Positions 42,169 through 50,386 of a DNA stretch of 64,000 nt are shown piece by piece. The DNA comes from Bradyrhizobium barranii subsp. apii (GTDB lineage: Bacteria > Pseudomonadota > Alphaproteobacteria > Rhizobiales > Xanthobacteraceae). Location of the stretch: NCBI RefSeq assembly GCF_011516635.5, contig NZ_CP096255.1:4834501-4898500 (forward strand). The letters are read 5' to 3'. Made by a program: the position numbers and the translations under genes. Numbering within the stretch: position 1 is the first letter of the stretch; every line of letters begins with the position of its first letter. The notes beneath the pieces are model-generated. The model did not search any database, had not been told where the DNA came from, and was given only the letters and a program-made list of their open reading frames with translations.

Positions 42169-43476
42169 CTAAGCCACCGGATCCCTGACGGCATCCGAAC
42201 GGCTTCGGTCATCCGGCGCCAGCGGTGGCGCCGGCCGCGCGGGAGCGTCCTTCAGCAAGGCAGCGTCGCTCGAGGCGTCCTCGACCGGCGCGGCTCGGGC
42301 CTCGCGCGCGGCGACGATCCAGATCAGGAAGCCAAGAAGCGCGAGCGCGGCTCCGACGGGACCGGTGGAGGTCCAGCCCAGCCCCTCGCGAATGGCAAGG
42401 CCGCCCAGGAACGGGCCGAGCGCATTGGCGGTGTTGAACGCCGAATGATTGAGCGCAGCAGCGAGCGCTTGTGCGTCTCCCGCGACGTCCATCAGCCGCG
42501 TCTGCAGGACGGCGCCGAGCGAGACGCTGGCGCCGATCGCGAAGACGTCGGCCGCGAGCAGCCAGGGATTGCCCGCGGCGAGCGGAAACACCAGGAGCGC
42601 GACTGCAGCAAACAGCAGGATGACGCCCGCCGTCGGCATCAAGGCGTGGTCGGCAAAGCGCGGCACGAACAGATTGCCGAGCGTTGCGCCGATGCCGAAC
42701 ACGGCGAGGAAGAACGGGATGACCGCGGTGCTGACCTTGGTGACCTCGATCAGCGTCGTCGCGAGATATGTATAGACGGCGAACATGCCGCCAAAGCCGA
42801 TGGCGCCGATCGCCAGCGTGATCCAGATGCGGCCGTTTCGGAGCGCACCGAGCTCGCGCAGCGGATCGGACCGGCCGGCCGCATCGCGCGGCGCGAACAG
42901 CGCGCACAGCAGGACCGTGATCAACGCCAGCACCGACACGAGGCCGAAGCTCGCGCGCCAGCCCATCGCCTGGCCGATCAGATTGGCCAAGGGCACGCCG
43001 ATGATCGTGGCAGAGGTCAGGCCGAGCATCACCTGGCCGATCGCCTGCGAACGGCGGTGTTGCGGAACGAGCGAGGCCGCGACCAGCGCGGCGATGCCGA
43101 AATAGGCGCCATGCGGCAATCCCGACAGAAATCGAGCCGCGATCATCCAGCCGAAGCCTGGCGCGAGCACGGTGAGCGCGTTGCCGAGCGCGAACACCGC
43201 CATCAGGGCCAGCAACTGGGTGCGCCGGGCGAACCGCGCGCCAAGCACGGCGATCAGCGGCGCGCCCGGCACCACGCCGAGCGCGTAGGCACTGATCGCG
43301 TGCCCCGCGGTCGGCTCGTCGATCCCGAGGTCGGCAGCGAAGAACGGCAGCAAGCTCATCGATGCGAATTCGGTGGTTCCGATCGCAAAGCCACCCATCG
43401 CGAGCGAGAACAGGACGATGGCGAGGTGAGGGGGCGCTGAGGCGCGGGGCGAGGTCGCGTGAGGCGAGGTCGTCAT
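42169..43476 (-). CDS. MFS transporter, AraJ/YdhP-like drug/sugar efflux family
   Basis: 435 residues from MTTSPHATSP (ATG at 43476). Twelve membrane spans: LAIVLFSLAMGGFAIGTTEFASMSLLPFFAADLGI (the usual first span of this DHA family), GARFARRTQLLALMAVFALGNALTVLAPGFGWMIAARFLSGLPHGAYFG, then the second half from LNGRIWITLAIGAIGFGGMFAVYTYLAT. A hydrophilic Ala/Asp-rich tail follows. Longer readings to 43599 are unsupported. It converges with the HD-domain gene, leaving a 7-base gap. Confidence 0.9.
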   Translation of the reverse strand: MTTSPHATSPRASAPPHLAIVLFSLAMGGFAIGTTEFASMSLLPFFAADLGIDEPTAGHAISAYALGVVPGAPLIAVLGARFARRTQLLALMAVFALGNALTVLAPGFGWMIAARFLSGLPHGAYFGIAALVAASLVPQHRRSQAIGQVMLGLTSATIIGVPLANLIGQAMGWRASFGLVSVLALITVLLCALFAPRDAAGRSDPLRELGALRNGRIWITLAIGAIGFGGMFAVYTYLATTLIEVTKVSTAVIPFFLAVFGIGATLGNLFVPRFADHALMPTAGVILLFAAVALLVFPLAAGNPWLLAADVFAIGASVSLGAVLQTRLMDVAGDAQALAAALNHSAFNTANALGPFLGGLAIREGLGWTSTGPVGAALALLGFLIWIVAAREARAAPVEDASSDAALLKDAPARPAPPLAPDDRSRSDAVRDPVA

Positions 43477-44142
43477 GTGTCCTGCATTGGTGGCCGCAAC
43501 GGGAACGAGCCCAGCGAACGTCGCCACCCCTGCAAGATTTGTCGTCGTACTTAAACCCGCGCCAGCCCGCGTCAACATCGGAGGCGCGATGCAAGGCATG
43601 CCGCATATCAGCGTCCCGATTTAAGTGTGGCGCCATCCGGACGCGTCGCGCATGAGCCTGTGGCCTCATCGGTGCGCTTCGGCCTTCCCGCGACCTTCGC
43701 TATCCTCTCTACAGACGGGGGCGACGCGCCTGAGGGCAAAACAGTTGCATGGCTGTAGCAAAGTGTATTAGCGGTTGAGGCGGTCGGCGCGACCTTTTGC
43801 CATCGCGCCCGGCGCGAGGGCTTCCACTTCGGGGCCCGGCGCAAGTGAGAATTCGCGAATGCTGTCGAAATTCAAAAAGGAATTCATAAGGAATTCAAAA
43901 GGAATTCGAAAGGTAGAGTGCATTGATCGGGTGCCTTATTCCAGTGCGAGCCGCTCATCGCCAAGAGGAGGTAATCCGAAGAACCCCTTTTACTCTCCGC
44001 CGCGACTTGTTGTGGCGTTGCCGCTCCGAGCCATTCGGGTGATTTTGGTAGCGCCTCAACCGAATTGCGTTTAGCGTGTTGCAGATTGGTTCAACGACGA
44101 GACTCTGCTCGGCAAGAGGCTTTATTCGCCGCTGAGGGATCA
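43477..44142. other. Long intergenic region with 11-bp phased GGAATTC repeats
   Basis: No gene is supported in 666 bases, although a 99-codon frame at 43775-44074 exists. At 43881, 43892 and 43903 GGAATTC occurs three times with exact 11-base spacing, about one helical turn, inside A-rich DNA. This could be a curved or protein-binding site upstream of the cyclase/TPR gene at 44143; it is the only structure seen. Confidence 0.45.
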
Positions 44143-46020
44143 ATGAAGTCGGAGCCTACGAGCGTCCCCCCGTCGTCGCCGAACACCGCCAACGACAGTG
44201 GTGCGAGGTTGGTTGGTGCTGCCGAACAGGACTTTAATTCCCAAGTAGGAACGATCCTCGAATTCGAAAGACCTTTCCGCGCCGTCCTCGTGGCGGACGT
44301 CGTCAGCTATACCAGACTTATGGAAGCTGCTGAGGTCGAGACGCATAGTCGCTATCGGGCTCTTCGCGTGAGCGTCATCGATCCTGCCTTGATCGGTCGA
44401 CGAGGCGAGATCGTGAAGAACACCGGCGACGGCTTCGTCGCGGTGTTCGAGAGCCCGCTCGATGCCCTTCGCTGTGCCTCCGAGTTGCAGCGTGAAGTCA
44501 CCGGGCTTGAAACCTTGCAACCTCCCGAGCGCCGCATAGCCTTTCGCATCGGCGTCCATTGGGAGCCTGTCATCTTTGATCTGAACGATGTCTACGGCCA
44601 TGGCGTCAATATCGCAGCACGCTTGCAGTCTGTCGCTCCCGCGGGCGGCGTTGTGGTGTCGTCGGCCCTTTTGCGAGTAGTCGCCGATCTGAGCGAATTC
44701 AAGTTTGACGACCTGGGTGAGCTTCATCTCAAGAACCTGTCGCGGCCGGTTCATGCCTTTCTCCTGCTCTCGCCGGGAGTGGACCGCCGCACGGTGATCG
44801 GCGCTTCCACCAAATCCTCGAGACGAACCAAACTGCCCTCGATCGCCGTTCTTCCGTTTGCGAACAGCTCTTCGGAGGTCGACGACAGCTATTTTGCCGA
44901 AGGCTTCGTCGAAGACATCATTGTCAGCCTGAGTAATATTCAGGAGCTCCTGGTGGTGTCTCGCGGGTCGACGATGCCGTTTCGTCAGCGCGAGATCGAT
45001 CCCGTCGAAATCGGCGAGAAGCTTGGCGTTCGCTATTACGTCAGCGGTCACGTTCGTCGATCGGGCAAGCGATTCCGGTTTTCGGTCGAGTTGGTCGATG
45101 TTGCGACTGGCTCCGTGGTGTGGGCCGAGAAATACGACACGGACCTTGCGGACGTTTTCGAAGTCCAGGACGAGATCGCCATTGGTGTCGTTGAGAAGAT
45201 CGCCGCCTATGTGCGTCGCGCAGAGATCAAGCGGGCGCTGCGAAAGCCGCCGAAGAGCCTCAATGCGTATGACTATCTCCTGCGGGCGCTTGAGCTGCTC
45301 TACAAATTCGATTTCGCGAGCTTCTCGCGCGCCAAAGGGCTGCTCGAGAAAGCCAGCGAGGAAGACCCCGAATACGCGGCGCCGTACGCGTTCGCTGCGA
45401 AGTGGCACAATTTCAAGATCGCGGAGGGGTGGTCGTCGGATTTCGATGCGGATTCGGCCGACGTGATCCGACTGTCCAATTGTGCCATCGAAAGAGACCC
45501 GCAAAATGCTCTCGCGCTCGCGATACAGGGGCACGGCAAGAGCATGTTCTTTCGTGACTACGACAGCGGATTGGACCTGTGTGAGCGGGCTCTTGCCATA
45601 TCCCCCAGTAATTCGTGGGCATGGGTGTTCGGGAGCGGGACCCCCGGGTTCATCGGCGATGCTTCAACCGGAATCGCCCGTGCGGAGCGCGCCATCCGGC
45701 TTTCACCACTTGGCCAACAGGCCTTTTTCAATTTCTGCCTGCTCGGCCAAAATCATTATCTGAACGGAACGTTTGACGATGCCATTCGCTGGTCGAAGAA
45801 GTCTTTGACCCTCAGCCCGCGTTTTGGAAACGCCGCGCGCGTCCTCGCCGCAAGCCTCGTCGCGGTTGGTCGCCTGGAGGAAGCGCGGCAGGTTTCGCAG
45901 CACCATAAGAACATCCTGCCCGGCTTCAGGGTATCGGACTATGCGCGCCGTTGTCCGTTCAAGGAGCCCCAGGGGTCTTTGTATGTTGAGCGATTAGGAG
46001 CAGCTGGGTTGCCGGATTGA
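44143..46020 (+). CDS. Class III adenylate/guanylate cyclase with TolB-like and TPR domains
   Basis: 625 residues. The catalytic domain (residues about 45-230) has the first metal Asp in VLVADVVSYTRL, GEIVKNTGDGFVAVF (substrate Lys and second metal Asp), and DVYGHGVNIAARLQSVA with the transition-state Asn and Arg, so it looks active; Lys/Asp at the base-reading positions favour ATP. Next comes a TolB-like domain (LPSIAVLPFANSSSEVDDSYFAEGFVEDII, LGVRYYVSGHVRRSGKRFRFSVELVD) and then TPR repeats. Start at 44143 has GAGGGA upstream. Related in its second half to the broken regulator at 29685. Precedes the haloperoxidase-like cassette on the same strand by 49 bases. Confidence 0.9.
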   Translation: MKSEPTSVPPSSPNTANDSGARLVGAAEQDFNSQVGTILEFERPFRAVLVADVVSYTRLMEAAEVETHSRYRALRVSVIDPALIGRRGEIVKNTGDGFVAVFESPLDALRCASELQREVTGLETLQPPERRIAFRIGVHWEPVIFDLNDVYGHGVNIAARLQSVAPAGGVVVSSALLRVVADLSEFKFDDLGELHLKNLSRPVHAFLLLSPGVDRRTVIGASTKSSRRTKLPSIAVLPFANSSSEVDDSYFAEGFVEDIIVSLSNIQELLVVSRGSTMPFRQREIDPVEIGEKLGVRYYVSGHVRRSGKRFRFSVELVDVATGSVVWAEKYDTDLADVFEVQDEIAIGVVEKIAAYVRRAEIKRALRKPPKSLNAYDYLLRALELLYKFDFASFSRAKGLLEKASEEDPEYAAPYAFAAKWHNFKIAEGWSSDFDADSADVIRLSNCAIERDPQNALALAIQGHGKSMFFRDYDSGLDLCERALAISPSNSWAWVFGSGTPGFIGDASTGIARAERAIRLSPLGQQAFFNFCLLGQNHYLNGTFDDAIRWSKKSLTLSPRFGNAARVLAASLVAVGRLEEARQVSQHHKNILPGFRVSDYARRCPFKEPQGSLYVERLGAAGLPD

Positions 46021-46069
46021 TGGGGCCAGGAGCCCGGTTCAAATTATTTGCCCCTCGATGGAGAGCACA

Positions 46070-46930
46070 ATGCCTGGTGTTGCAGGAGGCGGTGGTGGCG
46101 GCGGCGGCGGCGGCGGTGGCGGCGGAGGCGGCGGAGGCGGTGGTGGCGGTGGTGGCGGCGGCGGTGGCGGAAACGGCGCAGTCAGCGGCGGTTACGTTGG
46201 TGGCGGAATTCCCCCGCGTCCTTTCCCGATCTTCGAGAGTTTCGTCGGAGTCCTGCCCGGTAGCTTGAATTACGGGGCGACATTCCCGCTGTCTGCCTGG
46301 CGCCCTGACTTTTTTGCCCAGATCGCATTGCTCGAATTTGCCAGGACCGATTGGCAAACCATCACTGTCGCCGGCCCGCCAACGGATCACGATGTCATTT
46401 TCGGGGAGATCGATGAACTCCTTGGGGCGTCGATGGATCGTCGCAAGAGGTTGGCAGATGAGATCGTCGATCAGGACGTGAGGCTTGTCGGCTATTTTGC
46501 GCAGGTCCTCATGCTTTCGCCGTCGGCGCATCCAAATACGATCAAGATTCTGGAGATGGCCGATCATGTTGGGCTGATGGTCGCCGTCTACTACAAGCTC
46601 AGGTTCAATCGCGGGCGGCCGCAACAGGTGTGTCCGGCGCTTTTCCCAATGGTCGCGTCGCCCTGGCACGCCTCCTATCCGAGCGGACATTCGCTGGAGA
46701 GTCACCTGATGGCACTGGCGCTGGGAGAGATTATCCCCGGTGCCAAGAGTGCACTGAGGGCGCTGGCCGCGCGGATCGGGAAGAATCGCGAGATCGCTGG
46801 CGTCCACTACCCGAGTGACACGGCTGCCGGGAAGGCCATTGCTGAAGCCGTGTTTCCGTACCTCCAGCTATGCGGCACCTTCCATGCGGTGTCCGAGGCG
46901 GCAAAACAAGAGCATTTGAATAGTGCCTAA
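46070..46930 (+). CDS. PAP2/vanadium-haloperoxidase-like protein with N-terminal polyglycine tract
   Basis: 286 residues from the ATG at 46070 (GGAG 6 bases upstream; 46058 is an alternative). Residues 6-34 are 29 consecutive glycines encoded by mixed GGN codons, then NGAVSGGYVGGG and a Pro-rich link. The C-terminal domain has the complete PAP2/haloperoxidase signature: KLRFNRGRP (K176...R183-P), YPSGHS (H207) and NREIAGVHYPSD (R-x5-H-x3-D). It may be a phosphatase or a vanadate-dependent haloperoxidase. No signal peptide precedes the Gly tract. Followed by a papain-like protease gene and an orphan gene. Confidence 0.85.
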   Translation: MPGVAGGGGGGGGGGGGGGGGGGGGGGGGGGGGGNGAVSGGYVGGGIPPRPFPIFESFVGVLPGSLNYGATFPLSAWRPDFFAQIALLEFARTDWQTITVAGPPTDHDVIFGEIDELLGASMDRRKRLADEIVDQDVRLVGYFAQVLMLSPSAHPNTIKILEMADHVGLMVAVYYKLRFNRGRPQQVCPALFPMVASPWHASYPSGHSLESHLMALALGEIIPGAKSALRALAARIGKNREIAGVHYPSDTAAGKAIAEAVFPYLQLCGTFHAVSEAAKQEHLNSA

Positions 46931-46946
46931 TGCCGCAACCGAGATC

Positions 46947-46971
46947 GCATCCTTGGATTTTGCAAGGATGC
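46947..46971 (+). promoter_or_regulatory. Intergenic hairpin between haloperoxidase-like and protease genes
   Basis: GCATCCTTG-N7-CAAGGATGC, a perfect 9-bp stem 16 bases after the haloperoxidase stop and about 60 bases before the protease start. No T run follows, so it is more likely a processing or stability element than an intrinsic terminator. Confidence 0.4.
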
Positions 46972-47032
46972 GCTCCGCACGGCCACAAGGAATTGAAGTT
47001 GGACCAATCGATCTCAACCACGAGGTATTGCA

Positions 47033-47593
47033 ATGGGTATGGAAGAAATTTCCGTCATCGAAAGGACACGGATTCAGTTAGCGCCAGATTTCACGATGCA
47101 ACATCAGTGTCACATCAATTGGTGCTGGGCAGCCGTCGCTTCCAGCATCTCGGGCTATTACGACGAGACCAGTACTTTCACGCAGTGCCGCATCGCCAAC
47201 CTCGAATTGAACCGGCATGATTGCTGTGATTTCCCTTGCGGCACGCCGGGTCTGGAATTCGATGTGACGCATTCTCTCGGATCACCGCTCAACCGAGTCC
47301 GCTGCCTCGCCGTGTTGGCCCTCGACCAACGAGCGACACGAATGGAGGTGCAGCAGGAGATCAGTGCAGGGCGACCCATTTGTGTTCGCACGGTCTGGTC
47401 GGGAGACGAAGATGAGGAGGGACCGGCGCACTTCGTCGCGATCGTCGGATATCTGGAGGATACCGACAGCCTGGTCATTGAGGATCCCCTTTTCGGCCTA
47501 ACACCAGAGATCCAGTTTAATCGATTTTGCTCAAACTATCAGGACGCCAAAGGTGTCTGGACGGACACTTACTTCACCAAGCCCCCGGTCTAG
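47033..47593 (+). CDS. Papain-like cysteine protease (AvrRpt2/C39-like fold)
   Basis: 186 residues without signal peptide. MQHQCHINWCWAAVASSISGYY supplies Q25 (oxyanion) and nucleophile C31 in the NWCWAA motif; H133 lies in GPAHFVAIVGY and D151 in LVIEDPLFG, so a Cys-His-Asp triad is complete. The RPICVRTVWSG strand before the His is also typical. This is the papain-like_cys_pro type with the N-terminal Q...NWCWAA seen in AvrRpt2 and other bacterial proteases. Adjacent to the polyglycine protein and an orphan gene, so a local substrate is plausible. Confidence 0.85.
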   Translation: MGMEEISVIERTRIQLAPDFTMQHQCHINWCWAAVASSISGYYDETSTFTQCRIANLELNRHDCCDFPCGTPGLEFDVTHSLGSPLNRVRCLAVLALDQRATRMEVQQEISAGRPICVRTVWSGDEDEEGPAHFVAIVGYLEDTDSLVIEDPLFGLTPEIQFNRFCSNYQDAKGVWTDTYFTKPPV

Positions 47594-47622
47594 AACCTTG
47601 CCACCGCGAAAGGAGAGAAAAG

Positions 47623-48273
47623 ATGGCAATTCATCCCAGCGATCCTCCGGCGGCTGCGGTCGTAGCTGTGAAGCGAGCGGTGGCCAGCCGGGTGGGCAAC
47701 CCGAAATTCCCGCGATCAAGGCTTTCCACTGCCAACCGTGACGCGGTCTTCATTTCCCTGCCGCATCGCATTGCCTATCTGGCTTTTGGCAAGATCCGTC
47801 GCGCAGACAAACTCAGAGCGGCTGCGAAGCTAGGCAATTGGAGATTTCTTGTGATTGAAGCGAAGCGGCGCACCGCCGCTGATGATGGGGGAGGGGAGGA
47901 ACAGGAGCCGATCGCTGCTGCGACAATCGTGAAGTCGGCAGCGACGATGTATGAGACGACGTATGAACTGGGTGACCTGAACGAAGGGCCGTTTGTGGCG
48001 GCGACGTCGGAGGCGATCCGTCGTGCCGAGAAGCTTCCTGAAGTTCGGGAAGGACGCTTCGAGGCTTTCCTGCTCACCGTGCCGGCGGTCCATGTGACAG
48101 CGCTCTGGCTGCAAGATTATCAAGATTGTCATGGCGATGCGGACCTGCTGCTGACGTTACCGCCCTCGGACCAGGCCTTGGAGCCGTATCGGCCGATGGC
48201 GTCGGCCGCGTTCTTGGCTGTCGTGCAAGACCTCGCTCGGAAAGTAACTTCCGAATACGCGACGAGGGGGTAA
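47623..48273 (+). CDS. Hypothetical protein of the protease cassette
   Basis: 216 residues (ATG at 47623, AAAGGAG upstream, 29 bases after the protease stop). No signal peptide or membrane segment; contains an Asp/Gly/Glu-rich break (DDGGGEEQE) around residue 90. The rest is mixed alpha/beta with GNWRFLVIEAKRR and RFEAFLLTVPAVHVTALWLQDY. I do not recognise a domain. Its position suggests it belongs with the papain-like protease and the haloperoxidase-like protein. Confidence 0.75.
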   Translation: MAIHPSDPPAAAVVAVKRAVASRVGNPKFPRSRLSTANRDAVFISLPHRIAYLAFGKIRRADKLRAAAKLGNWRFLVIEAKRRTAADDGGGEEQEPIAAATIVKSAATMYETTYELGDLNEGPFVAATSEAIRRAEKLPEVREGRFEAFLLTVPAVHVTALWLQDYQDCHGDADLLLTLPPSDQALEPYRPMASAAFLAVVQDLARKVTSEYATRG

Positions 48274-48362
48274 GCGGGCAATGTCGGCGCGATGGAAAAG
48301 CTCGCAAGTGCGTTAAGCTCGCAAGGGCGCCAAAGTTGGCGAGTCCCGGCATAGGAGCACGC

Positions 48363-48617
48363 CTAGTCCGCCTGCTTCAGCCGTCGGGGAGCCTTTGACC
48401 TCTTCTGCGGAAAGTACGGATTCACGGTACAGCTCGCGGAGCGACCGACGGCGAGAAATTTACACTGTTCGAGCGAAGTGTAGCGGCAGTCGAAATAGCC
48501 GACGGGGCCGTAGATCTGCATGCAGACGGGATAGCTGGGATCGTAGGTCTGCGCGTGCGCCGGCACGCCCGAGACGAGCAGGCCGGTGGCGACGAGCGCG
48601 AAGCGGGCGCGGCGCAT
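48363..48617 (-). CDS. DUF3551-like small exported protein
   Basis: 84 residues: signal peptide (FALVATGLLVSGVPAHAQ) then YPVCMQIYGPVGYFDCRYTSLEQCKFLAVGRSASCTVNPYF, the four-Cys DUF3551 pattern with CxxxxxG/R...SCxxNPYF ending. A Lys/Arg-rich tail follows. These small proteins are frequent in Bradyrhizobium and of unknown function. Its ATG is one base from the stop of the preceding gene of the same family, so the two are tandem, coupled copies. Confidence 0.85.
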   Translation of the reverse strand: MRRARFALVATGLLVSGVPAHAQTYDPSYPVCMQIYGPVGYFDCRYTSLEQCKFLAVGRSASCTVNPYFPQKRSKAPRRLKQAD

Positions 48618-48618
48618 C

Positions 48619-48939
48619 TCAGCGCGGTGGGTAGTAGCCGGGTGAATAGCCCGGTGTCTGGGCGCGCGGACGATTCTGATAGGCGTAGGGATCGTCGCTC
48701 TGGCCAGTGAAATACGGATTCGCGATGCAGGTCAGCGCGCGGCCCGACGAGCTTGCCTGACACTGTGCGTAACTGTCGAACGTGCAATTGCTCAGCCCCG
48801 GCCATTCCTGGCCGGTCAGGCAGAACGCGTGATGCGTGCCGAATGCGCGTGCGGGGGTGCTTGCACTCAGCGTGAGCGCGAATGTGGCGATTGCGAGCGA
48901 AAATGTGGCGACAATGGGGAGGGCAATCTGTCTGCGCAT
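48619..48939 (-). CDS. DUF3551-like small exported protein
   Basis: 106 residues from the ATG at 48939 (GGAG 6 bases upstream). Signal peptide (IALPIVATFSLAIATFALTLSASTPARA), then FCLTGQEWPGLSNCTFDSYAQCQASSSGRALTCIANPYFTGQ, the DUF3551 cysteine pattern, and a Tyr/Pro-rich tail. A decayed relative of this gene lies at 24663-24767. Confidence 0.85.
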   Translation of the reverse strand: MRRQIALPIVATFSLAIATFALTLSASTPARAFGTHHAFCLTGQEWPGLSNCTFDSYAQCQASSSGRALTCIANPYFTGQSDDPYAYQNRPRAQTPGYSPGYYPPR

Positions 48940-49095
48940 CTCAATCTCCAATCACACAATCGTGCGTGCATCAGGTGTCCAGGCACAGATGCAACATACG
49001 TCGTGTAGTCGACATTGGAACTCATGAAAACCCTTGTTTCAAAGGGTTTCCCGCGCGCGCTGCTAAACATTCATTAACGCAGCACAGCCCTTTGG

Positions 49096-49115
49096 CCCCG
49101 ACTGTTGCGTCGGGG
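49096..49115 (+). promoter_or_regulatory. Leader hairpin upstream of the outer membrane protein gene
   Basis: CCCCGAC-TGTTGC-GTCGGGG, a 7-bp perfect stem 79 bases before the start, in the promoter/leader region (48940-49193). No T run follows on the plus strand; a stabilising 5' structure is the simplest reading. Confidence 0.35.
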
Positions 49116-49193
49116 TTACAGCAATTCCGTCGAGCGCTGATATGACGGCCCTACGGCCCGGGGGCCTAACGACGAAACTGGAACGGGAATCAA

Positions 49194-49913
49194 ATGAACA
49201 AGAATCTGTTGCTTGCTGCTGTGAGCCTTGTCGCGCTGAGCGCGACTGCGCCGGCGCTGGCTGCTGACCTCGCTGCGCGGCCTTACACCAAGGCGCCCGC
49301 GATGATCGCGACCGTCTATGACTGGAGCGGCTTCTACATCGGCATCAACGGCGGCGGCGGTTCGTCGCACGCGACCTGGGATTTCGTTGGCGTGGGCCGC
49401 GAAGGTTCGCACGATGCGACGGGCGGCACGGTCGGTGGCCAGATCGGCTATCGCTGGCAGTCCGGCCAGTGGGTGTTCGGCGTGGAAGGCCAGGGCAACT
49501 GGGCCGACTTCTCGGGCGACAACACCAGCGCGCTGTTCGCCACCCGCAACCGCACCAAGATCGATGCGTTCGGTCTGATCACCGGTCAGGTTGGCTACGC
49601 CTGGAACAACGTCCTGGTCTACGTCAAGGGCGGTGCGGCTGTGGTCAGCAACAAGTACGAGATCTCCAGCACGGCGGGCGCGCTGCTCTCCTCGTCCAGC
49701 GACAGCCGCTGGGGTGGCACGGTCGGTGCCGGCCTCGAGTACGGCTTCGCGCCGAACTGGTCGGTTGGCGTCGAGTACAACCACATCTTCCTGTCCGACA
49801 AGGACGTGACCTTCGCTGGCTTCGCCGGCTCGGAGCGCATCCGTCAGGACGTCGACATGGGTCTCGTCCGCCTGAACTACAAGTTCGGCGGCCCGATGAT
49901 CGGTCGCTACTGA
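49194..49913 (+). CDS. Omp25/RopB-like outer membrane beta-barrel protein
   Basis: 239 residues. Signal peptide (LLLAAVSLVALSATAPALA) and ADLAARPYTKAPAM, the standard mature start of this rhizobial family, followed by YDWSGFYIGINGGGG, GGQIGYRWQSGQWVFGVEGQGNWADF, GQVGYAWNNVLVYVKGGAAV and GGTVGAGLEYGFAPNWSVGVEYNHIFL. The C-terminus VRLNYKFGGPMIGRY closes an eight-stranded barrel. A strong intrinsic terminator follows 30 bases later, so it is a single-gene unit, as expected for an abundant surface protein. Confidence 0.93.
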   Translation: MNKNLLLAAVSLVALSATAPALAADLAARPYTKAPAMIATVYDWSGFYIGINGGGGSSHATWDFVGVGREGSHDATGGTVGGQIGYRWQSGQWVFGVEGQGNWADFSGDNTSALFATRNRTKIDAFGLITGQVGYAWNNVLVYVKGGAAVVSNKYEISSTAGALLSSSSDSRWGGTVGAGLEYGFAPNWSVGVEYNHIFLSDKDVTFAGFAGSERIRQDVDMGLVRLNYKFGGPMIGRY

Positions 49914-49942
49914 GACTGGTCGCTCATTTCGAGCGATCGTCG

Positions 49943-49974
49943 AAAAGCCCCGGCCTTGCGCCGGGGCTTTTTTG
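49943..49974 (+). terminator. Intrinsic terminator of the outer membrane protein gene
   Basis: AGCCCCGGC-CTTGC-GCCGGGGCT (9-bp perfect stem) with AAA before and TTTTT after it; strong and directional for the plus strand, though the leading A run allows some activity on the other strand. Confidence 0.92.
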
Positions 49975-50086
49975 TTGTGTGAATTCAGCGAGTTAACCAT
50001 CACTTTTCGAGAGAGCTTAGACGGCTTGACTCTCAAGAACGAAATGAGAACAATGTTCTTCATACGTTCTGGTGATGGAGCAAGCC

Positions 50087-50170
50087 ATGTTCAGGATTTT
50101 CGTGGAAGAAGCCGCCGCACTCGCCTCGATCTCGCTGTTCGTCGGGATGATCGCAATCTGGGCGCAGGTG
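50087..50170 (+). CDS. Small membrane peptide ORF (27 codons)
   Basis: ATG at 50087 with GGAG 8 bases upstream reads MFRIFVEEAAALASISLF followed by VGMIAIWRR and stop: one membrane span. Beyond the stop, a +1 frame continues AQVIPQL to a stop at 50182-50184, the ending I would expect for a small Bradyrhizobium peptide of this kind, so the present frame may be shortened by one missing base. Confidence 0.4.
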
Positions 50171-50386
50171 ATTCCGCAGCTCTAGGCCGCAGCTGGCCAG
50201 ACCCCCTTGGTCATGCCCTTGGGGAAAAGCGGGACGACGCGGCCGTTTCGTGGCTCCGGCGTGGACTCTGAAGCGGTGACGCCCCACCATTGTGAGGCGA
50301 GTCGGCGGGTGGGCGGAAGATGTCTCATGATCCCCCCTGGAGCCGGCGACCGCTCCATCTCATCTGCAAGAGGCCGTCACGCGACC

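Noticed and set aside
43775..44074. 99-codon plus-strand frame before the cyclase/TPR gene
   Set aside because: Its middle is the translated GGAATTC repeat, and no ribosome site or domain is present.
46081..46170. Polyglycine tract as a sequencing artefact or simple repeat outside a gene
   Set aside because: The codons are mixed (GGA, GGC, GGT), the frame continues into a complete PAP2 domain, and the start has a ribosome site.
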